This document shows, piece after piece, positions 57,001-64,000 of a stretch of 64,000 nucleotides of DNA (the stretch's first letter is position 1; every line of letters starts with the position of its first letter). The notes beneath the pieces were generated by a model that was given only the letters and a program-made list of their open reading frames with translations, searched no databases and had not been told where the DNA came from. A program made the translations under genes and the position numbers. Source of the stretch: Oegoconia quadripuncta (lineage: Eukaryota; Arthropoda; Insecta; Lepidoptera; Autostichidae); assembly GCA_949316235.1 (NCBI GenBank), contig OX438742.1, positions 36,276,853-36,340,852 of the forward strand. Reading direction: 5' to 3'.

Positions 57001-58525
57001 CAAGGATTTCCGATATTTGTGGGATAGGATACGTTTCGCCTATAGTAATATCATTTAGTTTCCGGTAGTCTATCACTATCCGCCATTTTCGTTGACCTTG
57101 GGAGTCTGCCTTTTTTGGGACTATCCAAATCGGTGAACTCCAAGGGGAAGATGAAGGCTCTATGATCCTTTGGTCAAGCATACTCCGAATTTGGGTGTCC
57201 ACCTCCTTTTTATGGACTTCTGGAAATCTGTACGATTTAGTGTGTACGGGAATATCGCTACTTGTCTTAATTTGGTGATTAAGGGCAGAAGTGTGTGTCA
57301 ATTGGTCATCAGGTAGGTGAAAGATATCTGAGTATTGGGAGCATAGTTCTATGAGGGCAACCTCTTCTTCTTGGTTTAAGTGCTCGGTTCTGAGTGAGTT
57401 TGTCACTTCATTAGTGCGTTTAAATATCTCTCGAGTATATGTGGAAATTGGAAACGCTACAGAGCCCAATGGTGCAATATTAAGATTTAAGGTTGTCTTG
57501 ACGTTCACGAAGGACTCCGAGGTATTGGCGACAGTTAAATTGACGCGATTATTGTCTTTGATTTTGACTATGCAGTTGGCTATTAGCAGGTTATCAGAGA
57601 GGTGTTGGTCTAAGACAATACCTTCTTTGAGGCTGGTTTTTTGAATTGAACATTCAATGACGGCTTCAGTGCGAGGTGGAATAACATAAAAGGGTTCAGT
57701 AAAATGTAATTTGATACTGAACTTTCCTACTTTCAAAATATCGTGGGTATAGTCTATGTTACAAGCGAAGGCAGCAAGGAAGTCGTTGCCTATGATGCCA
57801 TCATACGGTAGGTTGATGTTTTTGATTACATGGAATTTGAAGGGCACTGATTTCTTTTCATTTAGATTTAATTTGAGTTGAAAATGGCCTACGGTTTGGG
57901 TCGGTTCATCGCCAGGGTCTATACCCTTAAGATTTATTGGTTCCGTAACTAGTTTCAGATTTTTTTGAACACTGGATTCTTTTAGAAGGCATATAGCGGA
58001 ACCTGAATCGACTAGAAGGGATAACGGGATGTCCGAGATTTGGGAATCTAGTATTACATGTGGTAACAATCTTTTGGTCGTGTCTATGTGTATTTCATAG
58101 ACTGCTTTATTAATTCCTCTGAGCGAAGAGGGGACTTCTGGATCTTGGACGTGGTGAGCGTTTGACTTAACGGTCTCCTGATTCATGACTTGGGGCTTGG
58201 AACACTCATGGTTACTTGAGTTGGAAGATTGGGCGCTTATTTGGGGCTGGTTACCCGTGTGGTCCCTAGAATTTGAGAATTGGGCGCTTATTTGGGGCTG
58301 GTTACCCATGTGGTCCCTGGAATTGGAGGATTGGGCGCTTGTTTGGGGCTGGTTACCCATGTGGTCCCTGGAATTGGAGAATTGGGCGCTTGTTTGGGGC
58401 TGGTTACCCATGTGGTCCCTAGGATAAGTAGGTTGGGTTATGATGTCGACTTTTGTGCATTGTCTCGGGCGACATCGGGGCGAGACTTTCAGTCGTTTAA
58501 AGTATCGACTGGGGCGTCTACTTCG
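54065..58525 (-). CDS. pol: pol polyprotein: protease, RT, RNase H, integrase
   Basis: The frame is open from 58525; its first Met is at 58411 (1448 residues from there). It overlaps the end of gag in the -1 frame, so it is expected as a Gag-Pol fusion. Domains counted from the Met: four 17-residue repeats (1-68), aspartic protease with VDSGSA (135-139), reverse transcriptase with YLDD at 545-548, RNase H (TCDAS about 693-697), and a long Pro/Asp-rich and unassigned region (about 810-1090). Then follow integrase with an HHCC finger (H1110, H1117, C1147, C1150), catalytic D1180, D1240 and E1276, and a C-terminal GPYKIVKV module. All catalytic residues are present and there is no stop or frameshift. 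Confidence 0.95.
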   Translation of the reverse strand, partial: RSRRPSRYFKRLKVSPRCRPRQCTKVDIITQPTYPRDHMGNQPQTSAQFSNSRDHMGNQPQTSAQSSNSRDHMGNQPQISAQFSNSRDHTGNQPQISAQSSNSSNHECSKPQVMNQETVKSNAHHVQDPEVPSSLRGINKAVYEIHIDTTKRLLPHVILDSQISDIPLSLLVDSGSAICLLKESSVQKNLKLVTEPINLKGIDPGDEPTQTVGHFQLKLNLNEKKSVPFKFHVIKNINLPYDGIIGNDFLAAFACNIDYTHDILKVGKFSIKLHFTEPFYVIPPRTEAVIECSIQKTSLKEGIVLDQHLSDNLLIANCIVKIKDNNRVNLTVANTSESFVNVKTTLNLNIAPLGSVAFPISTYTREIFKRTNEVTNSLRTEHLNQEEEVALIELCSQYSDIFHLPDDQLTHTSALNHQIKTSSDIPVHTKSYRFPEVHKKEVDTQIRSMLDQRIIEPSSSPWSSPIWIVPKKADSQGQRKWRIVIDYRKLNDITIGETYPIPQISEILDQLGNSKYFSTLDLTSGFHQILINPEDAPKTAFSVPQGHYQFNRMPFGLKNAPSTFQKLMNTCLSGLQGTRCFVYLDDIVIYSPDLNSHIDNLKSVFDRLREFNLKLQPEKCGFLRKEVAYLGHIIGEDGVKPNPNKTKAVTEFPIPQSPKDIKSFLGLISYYRRFIPDFAKLAKPLTSLLKKDIPFKWQNEQQLAFECLKNKLVSAPILAYPDFTQSFLLTCDASNYAISAILSQGPIGRDRPIAYASRTLNKAECNYSVTEKECLAVIFGTKVFRPYLYGHRFTVLSDHKPLEWLFKCKDPGSRLIRWRLKLEEFEYSIKYKKGKINTNADALSRFPVNPVQTGDVSESNPTERDPPLDEGLMDLLISPASFDPDELIPLDPDDDPLRSPEINLPSTYPSDPIEDNLLQSPGMNLPSANLLDPNEDVLPEIISPSSAPEVQPDVAPTPSTSAVSDLPDEDYPTFLKMIANKNSSFNTCIQEHNVDITKSKHGVIILPTSIDLDESNPFVQAILDSTPDNSEIIDKERTLNSFISFAHEGKTYYFLFFKVYHFDKSSYEDIYKSLKTLRDELVVTLDMNITPDIAITEFKNPFDTHQFIKIYNMFLYLFNNTSINVHIYKDKIIYPTLSEIPKILRDNHNIPIAGHLGSNRMLKRVQETFYWKSMRSDIEGFVKKCPQCQTNKALRQVNRAPMQITSTSTEPCQRISLDIVGPLPEAGPAKLKYILTIQDDLTKFSSAYPIRSITAEESSECLIHYVSIFGIPKMILTDQGTNFTADLFKKTCEFLKIKNLWASPYHPQTQGALERSHSTLKEYLRSYINDEQTNWPRYVYTAMLTYNTTVHSTTHYTPYELMFGNKPFIPNSIYEESAGATYPDYVRMLQNRLKYSRERALEFMRQSKEASKSYYDTRTRPVKYKIGDFVYLKNHLRMRKALSPPWKGPYKIVKVNGNNTLTLLINRRHVTHHFDHVKLADVGTNL
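58200..58425 (-). repeat. 51-bp tandem repeats at the N terminus of pol
   Basis: At least four units encode GNQPQ(T/I)SAQ(F/S)SNSRDH, with the fourth diverging into SNH. They lie between the frameshift site and the protease and keep frame. Confidence 0.9.
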
Positions 58526-59520
58526 TCATAGCCAGCCTCCTCATCGGGTTGTTCGAGGTAGTTTACACGCGGAGGCGGCCTATAAGAATTTTGGCTAAAC
58601 GTTTGGTTTTGCGGAATCTTGAAGCGATTGTTATTATATTCGCGTTTCTTGCATACCGAAATATCGTGTCCGGGCGACTTGCAATAACGGCAAAATGCGT
58701 TGGAAGTCCCTTGTATTGCCGGCTTACTAAACGCTCCTTGCGAAGAAGAAGAAGGATTATTTGGTCTAGGAGGACCAGATTTAAATTTATTATTGCTACT
58801 ACTAGCTGCACCTTGGACCGTCTGGGAGCGTCGGTACAGTGTTTGCTGTATACGTTCTTCGGAGATAGCAAAATTTATGGCTTCGTTTAACGTTCTAGGG
58901 GTTCTACATCTCACAATATTCGAAATTCGGGGGTGAAGCCCCATAAGGAAATGATGGAGGGCGAGATCCTCCATAGCTGCAGTACGACCGGGCAATTCTT
59001 TTGCTTTGGTATTGGATAGGGATATTTCCGTCAACAATTGTGAGAGGCAGGTCTCCACACGGAGTGCAAATTGATTCACATTATCTTGCGGGCCTTGCTT
59101 GCTCTCTTGGAGGTCAGTGAGAAGATGTGAATAATGTTTACGTTCACTGAATTGTGTTTTTAGGAATTCCTTGAGCTGTTCCCAAGACGTGAATTCTTTT
59201 ATAGAGCAGGCAAGCTCCGCTTTGCCATTCAATTGGCTCAGAATAAATTTAAATAGAATAGGCTTTTGAATTTCTGATGCCAGGTTGAAAGCGTTGTCGC
59301 AATTTACAAGGAATGAGTTGAGAGTTTCCCTGTTACCATCATACGATTTAATGAACTTGAACAAGATACTTAGGTCTAGTTCGGCCATTGCGAAGGCCGC
59401 AGCTGTTTGCCTGGTAGTGCGAGAAAGGGGTGACTTCACCTTTGAGTCACTTGCAATCTGTTCTGGTTCAGGGATCTCGATAGTTAATTTCTCTTCCTCA
59501 CTTTTAGGCACTTTTGGCAT
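58489..59520 (-). CDS. gag: gag polyprotein
   Basis: 343 residues from ATG at 59520. The N-terminal part is charged and followed by a helical capsid-like region (FIKSYDGNRETLNSFL, QLNGKAELACSI, DLALHHFLMGLHP). The nucleocapsid part has one CCHC zinc knuckle, CRYCKSPGHDISVC, followed by Asn/Arg-rich text. It ends in TGA at 58489-58491, two codons after the slip site. A single CCHC knuckle and capsid homology are usual for Ty3/gypsy; errantivirus gags often lack a knuckle, so this is a point of difference. Confidence 0.9.
   Translation of the reverse strand: MPKVPKSEEEKLTIEIPEPEQIASDSKVKSPLSRTTRQTAAAFAMAELDLSILFKFIKSYDGNRETLNSFLVNCDNAFNLASEIQKPILFKFILSQLNGKAELACSIKEFTSWEQLKEFLKTQFSERKHYSHLLTDLQESKQGPQDNVNQFALRVETCLSQLLTEISLSNTKAKELPGRTAAMEDLALHHFLMGLHPRISNIVRCRTPRTLNEAINFAISEERIQQTLYRRSQTVQGAASSSNNKFKSGPPRPNNPSSSSQGAFSKPAIQGTSNAFCRYCKSPGHDISVCKKREYNNNRFKIPQNQTFSQNSYRPPPRVNYLEQPDEEAGYDEVDAPVDTLND
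58495..58501 (-). promoter_or_regulatory. -1 ribosomal frameshift heptamer UUUAAAC
   Basis: On the minus strand T TTA AAC stands in gag frame just before GAC TGA. It is a canonical X XXY YYZ slippery site, and slipping by -1 enters the pol frame, which is open for 1.4 kb. I did not fold the downstream RNA. Confidence 0.88.
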
Positions 59521-59646
59521 ATCTCAGTTTCTAAGAGCAGATTGCAAGTAGATAAATTTAATGTTATATATAATTTAATGGTATAGACTAGATGGTTAAC
59601 TGAACCCTAATTTCTTAGTCTAAACAAACAATGACCAAGGACTTAC

Positions 59647-59696
59647 AGTACGAGCAGTGCGTGGGCGACCGATAAGAACGCGACGGCTGGGTGCAT
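59647..59696 (-). CDS. env: Putative env leader exon encoding a signal peptide
   Basis: ATG at 59696 starts 16 codons that are mostly Ala, Leu and Val, like a secretion signal. The exon ends in CT followed by a strong donor (GTAAGT, 59641-59646). It lies upstream of gag, where errantiviruses place the donor for the subgenomic env RNA. Joining to the acceptor at 53999-54002 leaves phase 2 plus 1, exactly the open env frame. The model predicts 636 residues in total. In the genomic RNA this ATG would be a short upstream ORF. Confidence 0.7.
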
Positions 59697-60000
59697 TCCG
59701 ACGAGATAAAATACGTTGCAGGTAACGATTATCGAGTGCCGAATGATTTGATCGGCAAATTGGATTCTTCACTTGATTACCGGGTCTGGATGTATGATGA
59801 CTGATGAGCTGAGCACTGACGAAGTGTCGTAAGAGTGCGGATGTCTCTTCTGCAAGGGCACTTCGATTATATTACACTGGTTATTCACTGTTATATATTT
59901 GGTTCACTAACACAAATGCACAGTTTTTCCTTTTATTATTTTTTTGATAGAGATCCGGGGTGAGTCTGTAAAGCGGCGCCTGGGCACTGGTGATTTCCGG

Positions 60001-60018
60001 ATCCCACCGCTGCCACCA
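60001..60018 (-). promoter_or_regulatory. Primer-binding site, tRNA-Leu type
   Basis: TGGTGGCAGCGGTGGGAT on the minus strand lies three bases (TTT) after the 5' LTR. It is complementary to the 3' end of tRNA-Leu of the AAG/UAG type (ending ATCCCACCGCTGCCA plus CCA). Confidence 0.85.
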
Positions 60019-60021
60019 AAA

Positions 60022-60282
60022 TGTTATACGGGTTTAGGGAAATGGGTTTTTAAAAAAAAAACCGCTTTCACTCGCGACAATATATAATATTTATATTGGA
60101 TAAGGAATTATTTATCACGAGAGAACTTGGTTATAATTATCCTTAGGCAACCGCGCTGTTCGGAGGTTGGATACAGACTGAACTATCGTCAGGTCAGACC
60201 CATCTTCCCAAGCATCTAAACGCTGAGCTGACAGAGTGAACTGCCAGGGCAGCACTAACGTCTACAGAGCCGGGATATAACA
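60022..60282 (-). repeat. 5' LTR of the endogenous retrovirus
   Basis: It is 261 bp and appears identical to 51833-52093, including the run of ten A (T on the coding strand). It would carry the promoter. An Inr-like TTCAGTCTG and AT-rich TATATA elements are present, but I cannot fix the start site. Confidence 0.95.
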
Positions 60283-60395
60283 GAACGCATGCAAAAGTTT
60301 ATTAAATATCGCGGAGAATTCTTTGAAAAACAATAAATGGTAATGATCATACAAGGATATTTTTATTTATTTATTCATTTAGATTCAGTCAATTG

Positions 60396-60682
60396 TTTGT
60401 TGGCGGTGAGTTTGGATATCGTCAACGCCTTCAGTACCCTTCCCAAGCAGGCGATAAGTGAGGCCCTCTATAACACGAGGTGTCTCCCTACCTGCGAGTC
60501 GTGATCGGGGCCCATCTGAGCGACAGGACCGTGAGGTCAGTCGGAACGGGGTGGAAACACGGAGCCATCCTCTCCATAGAGTCCAAGCCTCACATTAGTT
60601 ATTACAACATTGGCCAAATCTTAGTCACACTTTTTTGCTGCGCGCACGGTGCCTTTATTAATAAAAACCTTCATATCTCCTA
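60396..60682 (+). pseudogene. R1-like LINE reverse-transcriptase relic
   Basis: The frame at about 60406 reads VSLDIVNAFSTLPKQAISEA, the A-motif of a non-LTR RT palm with its Asp. A shift to the next frame gives VSPYLRVVIGAHLSDRTVRS, the following R1-type block. The GVPQGS and YADD boxes are absent, so only a fragment remains. Confidence 0.7.
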
Positions 60683-60925
60683 AACAACAACAGCAACAAA
60701 AAAATACGTAAGTTTAGGTCAACGATTACATATTAAAACAATATAAAAGAGAATACAGAAAATCTTATTTAAAAAAATTCTTTCGCAAAATCCGTTCATA
60801 GCGGACGTTTCATACCTAACCTAAACTATCTACCTGCCAAATTTCAGCTTCATAGGTCTTCGTAGGGCAATTCGCGTTGTGAGTGAGTGACATTTCACTT
60901 TTATATGATTGCCGATTTGTTCGGT

Positions 60926-61190
60926 GTAGTAGTTACAAACCCTAACTATTATACCAAAGGGCGAGGGTTCAAATCCCGGTAGGGGCATATGTTCCTATGA
61001 TGAATACGGGCATGATATATCCAAATTATGGACGTTTTCATTTATTATTTTTTTTATTTATTTACCAAAAAATGTATTTGTGTATTAGCCATCTGATATA
61101 TATAATTCAAGTCTAGTTGTTTAGTGTGGAACTAAATGGCGCTGTGTGTGTGTAGATACAAGGATATTTTTATTTATTTATTCATATAGA
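60926..61190 (+). repeat. SINE family A copy
   Basis: The head TTGTTCGGTGTAGTAGTTAC, the B box GGTTCAAATCCCGG and a long body end in GATACAAGGATATTTTTATT. The same 3' end, without the SINE body, stands at about 60352-60390. Confidence 0.8.
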
Positions 61191-62860
61191 TTCAGTCAAC
61201 TACTATCAATATTATAAAGTTAATTATATATCGGAGATTAGGGTGTGCGTTGCTAGCGACTGCATCATGCCAGTCTCGTGGTTAAGGCTGGCTCGGGCAA
61301 TTGCGACAATTATTGCAAGCTACTATAGGCGAATAGGATATCAGAATGACAGAACGAGGTAATAGTCTGCCCCTGATGGAACACGGGCCTGATTATCTTA
61401 AATCTTTAGGGAGGTAATTACAGACCATTTACCCACAGACAATGTATTAACATTCAATTATGATCATGAAACCCGAGATGTTTACTGGTGAATAGTAAAC
61501 ATTTGCACGCCCGTCATGCCATACAACTTGGCCCTCGCATGCAGTCTGTGGAATTCAGCCGAAGTAGTATACAATTCCGCCTTGCTCAAATTCCAGGATC
61601 ATCTTCTTATTAAATAACGACTCACCGGATACTTCCAAGCGTCGGTGATAGTAGGTAATCAAACTCACGGTCGTTGCTGTGTTAAGTGGTCCGACCCCTT
61701 TGCTGGCTGGTAGCAAAATTAATATCATTTTCGATGTGCAGACCTAATATTACTGTTAACGTCGTCACCGCGCCATTTCCGGCGATACCAGCGCCACCAG
61801 GTTTACTTCTTGCAACAAACCACGTATTATGATAATAATTTGACCGTTTCATTTATGAATTTCATCGCTAGTTTATCGCTATCTACGACACGGCCTTACT
61901 GACTTGTCATACGACCATGTGATGAGAACATCTCTGGTATCTCAAGTAATGGATAAGACACTAACATAAACTGCAAAAATAAAAATTTGCACACTGTTCG
62001 GCCATTTCTGACCACTACAAAAGATGTAATGTGAATGTGATGTGAGATATTCTCTTAAAATAACACCGTCTAATCATGAACGTTAGCTTACATTACATTG
62101 GACTTAGTTTCTATTTTCTCTACAAATATCGCTTTACATTTAAGACTCTATGCAAAGTAGAGTCACATGTGCGACTCTATCGCACTTTAACCTCTGTCTA
62201 CTTTACGACTTTTGCAAAAAGTACACACAAATGCACCGAGTGAGGCATTCCTAGCGAAATCAAAGTGAACTTCACGAAAACTAAGTTTTAAAACAAAGAA
62301 ATCACTTTATTTCAATTACGAAATCTTTATTTGACAGTCATAAAAAATTAAATAAAATTTTACTACATCTCTAGCAGGGTAGGTACTACATAAAGTAATG
62401 TCTGGCTGTCGAATAATATTCAAAACTCATAAAACCATCAGCGTAAAAGCACAAGTCACAATATAGCAACCTCCTTCCTGTCACTACACCCTTGGACAAC
62501 CTGCAGCCGGCTTCCAAAATGGCTGATAATATCGACAAGCATAGAACCGATCAATGCAGAGAAAACCAATAAGAAACAAGCAAGCTTTACGTGCAGTTTT
62601 GTTCAACATCTATCATAGTAATCCAGGGTCACGATCATCGTCAAAGCACTGTCATCTCACTACCCTTATGAGAACAATTATCATCAGGCTTTTTCACAGC
62701 CTGTCATGAGCATGACACTAAAACCCTCATTTAAAGTAAATTTTAAAATATCTCAACTCAAAGTTCATGTCAGAATATAACAATTATTACCTCTATCCGA
62801 CAATCAACATGTATCACGAAAATAAAAGCAAAACCTTTCAATACAATTCAAGTAAGCTAA
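61191..62860. other. No gene recognised; may include the 5' region of the following LINE
   Basis: There are several short ATG-started frames, for example near 62519, all closed quickly. If the LINE downstream is full length, its 5' UTR and the damaged start of ORF1 must lie here. Confidence 0.35.
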
Positions 62861-63431
62861 AGACATCAAATATATTTTTCATCAAGCTATTGTTATTGAA
62901 GACCCGAAAAAAAGGAAGTCAGTAGTACAGTGCCAACGATGCCAACAATATGGTCACTCTAAGAATTACTGCATGAGACCATATCGTTGTTTAAGTGCGC
63001 GAAAGCCCATAAAACCTCAGAATGTCCCAAAAGTGACAGAAATACGCCAGCTCAGTGTGCACTGTGTCTTGGTCCTCACCCAGCTAACTATAGAGGATGT
63101 CAAAGAAATATTAGCCAGAAGAATGGCTAAACAAAGACCAGATAGAAACAATGGAAACCAAAATTCATACCGAGGTAAAACCAGTCGCCTAATATTCCAA
63201 CCACCCCCAGTCGCCGACAATGGGAAGAAAACAAAATCTGACGACGCCAGTTATGCAGATATAGTTAAAAATGACAACTACGACATAAAAATACCCGCTG
63301 AACAATTGACAACAAATAATGTGATAGAAATAATGCTTATAAAACAATCAGAGAAATTCGATCTTATCTTACAACAAATGAGCACCCTAATTGGTCTCAT
63401 AACAACACTGATAAACAAGACATTAAAGTGA
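62861..63431 (+). pseudogene. Jockey-like LINE ORF1 (gag-like), frameshifted
   Basis: It encodes HQAIVIEDPKKRKSVVQCQR, then zinc knuckle CQRCQQYGHSKNYC. After a frame change near 62995 come CAKAHKTSEC and CALCLGPHPANYRGC, i.e. three CCHC knuckles as in Jockey-clade ORF1. A second frame change near 63110 leads to a Lys/Asn-rich tail (SYADIVKN, then FDLILQQMSTLIGLI) ending at TGA 63429-63431. At least two frameshifts make ORF1 non-functional as it stands. The protein would normally bind LINE RNA. Confidence 0.75.
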
Positions 63432-64000
63432 CTGCATTGAAGATAGCCACTTGGAACATAGACGGATTGGCCCCTAATAAGGACGAAGTCGAGATCTTCC
63501 TTCAACTCCATGACATTGATATTCTATTAATATCTGAATCCCACCTCACAAAGAATAATCAAGTTAAATTAAAGAATTATGATGTGTATTGTACAAACCA
63601 CCCAGATGGAACTGCTCATGCAGGCACTGCAGTCATTGTGACGTCCTCAATAAAACACTATGAAGCTGTACCATATAAAACCAATCACATCCAAGCCACA
63701 ACCATTGGTATAGAGGATAGAAATGGAGAATTTTATGTCTCATCTGTATACTGTCCCCCGAGACACAAAATAAACGAGGCACAATTCACGGAGTATCTGA
63801 CAACGCTTGGCATACGCTTCATATCTGGCGGAGACTGGAATGCTAAACATGTGCATTGGGGTTCTAGACTGTCAACCACACAAGGTAGAGAACTTAAGAA
63901 AAGTGTTGATAGGAACAACTTTGTTACTCTTTCGACGTCTGAACCAACTCACTGGCCAACAGATCCCAACAGACTACCAGACGTCCTGGATTTTTTCATA
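63428..64000 (+). CDS. Jockey-like LINE ORF2, endonuclease domain (continues past window)
   Basis: The frame is open from GTG at 63428, overlapping the ORF1 stop, through 191 codons to the window edge. It reads LKIATWNIDGLAPNK (catalytic Asn), LLISESHL (catalytic Glu), VSSVYCPPR, FISGGDWNAKHVHWGS (Asp and Asn of the nuclease) and DVLDFFI at the end. This is an AP-type endonuclease with no stops; the reverse transcriptase must follow outside. There is no ATG near the start, so translation probably depends on reinitiation or a start just upstream, or the start codon has been lost. Because ORF1 is broken, autonomy is doubtful. Confidence 0.85.
   Translation, partial: MTALKIATWNIDGLAPNKDEVEIFLQLHDIDILLISESHLTKNNQVKLKNYDVYCTNHPDGTAHAGTAVIVTSSIKHYEAVPYKTNHIQATTIGIEDRNGEFYVSSVYCPPRHKINEAQFTEYLTTLGIRFISGGDWNAKHVHWGSRLSTTQGRELKKSVDRNNFVTLSTSEPTHWPTDPNRLPDVLDFFI

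Larger units (their letters stand above)
51833..60282 (-). mobile_element. Errantivirus-like Ty3/gypsy endogenous retrovirus, structurally complete
   Basis: The element is 8450 bp on the minus strand: LTR, tRNA-Leu primer site, leader exon, gag, pol, env, polypurine tract, LTR. The two 261-bp LTRs appear identical base for base, and GAAC is duplicated on both sides (51829-51832 and 60283-60286). All three main frames are uninterrupted. Identical LTRs mean recent insertion; an env with a furin-type site and membrane anchor places it with the insect errantiviruses. Confidence 0.93.
51492..60336 (+). pseudogene. Mariner transposase, internally deleted, split by an endogenous retrovirus
   Basis: The left part (51492-51832) begins MEISKENMRAIIFCNF, a typical mariner N terminus, then jumps after about 37 codons to the catalytic region (LHHDNASSHSARQT, then HSPYSPDLNPNDFF, the third Asp of DD34D). 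A second small deletion precedes EEAVDAYKSAI and TSKWNKSFKN. A Trp codon has become TAG at 51823-51825. The last codons resume at 60283-60336 (RMQKFIKYRGEFFEKQ and TAA), beyond the retrovirus. The element is inactive. I could not place its terminal inverted repeats. Confidence 0.85.

Overview
The window looks like nuclear DNA of a moth or butterfly. It is AT-rich, with genes split by introns that have consensus GT-AG sites. It is saturated with tRNA-derived SINEs, non-LTR retrotransposon 3' ends, short inverted-repeat elements and mariner-type remnants of kinds common in Lepidoptera. I cannot name the species. There is no prokaryotic gene organisation, CRISPR array or rRNA.

Layout. 0-7.6 kb is intergenic and made mostly of SINEs, with one short inverted-repeat element. 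7.6-18.2 kb (+) is the one clear conserved host gene: a complete seven-coding-exon alpha-1,3-fucosyltransferase (FucTA-like, 450 residues, type II Golgi membrane enzyme). The end of its exon 1, including the splice donor, is tandemly triplicated. 18.7-33 kb holds duplicated non-coding segments, SINEs, a fold-back element and fragments of LINE and mariner-type transposases. 33-38 kb holds two isolated THAP-domain first exons (+) and a broken tyrosine-recombinase relic.

35.6-48.8 kb (mostly -) is a tandem array of about five copies of an unrecognised gene unit. Each unit has an acidic exon rich in 21-bp repeats (heptads such as DEPETTT), and most also keep a 28-nt microexon and a candidate short last exon. 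Exon phases are consistent throughout. The units carry the same embedded LINE tail and SINE insertions, differ in repeat number, and show an unequal-exchange junction and an inversion. This is the part most likely to be undescribed.

51.8-60.3 kb (-) is a structurally complete Ty3/gypsy errantivirus-like endogenous retrovirus (8450 bp). It has identical 261-bp LTRs, a GAAC target duplication, a tRNA-Leu primer site, gag, pol in the -1 frame behind a UUUAAAC slip site, and env. The env N terminus appears to come from a separate leader exon in front of gag. The element sits inside a dead, internally deleted mariner transposase. 60.3-64 kb holds a LINE reverse-transcriptase relic, a SINE, and the 5' part of a Jockey-like LINE with a broken ORF1 and an ORF2 endonuclease that is open to the window end.

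No alignment or database search was run. Family names rest on recognised motifs, and gene models rest on splice consensus and reading phase.
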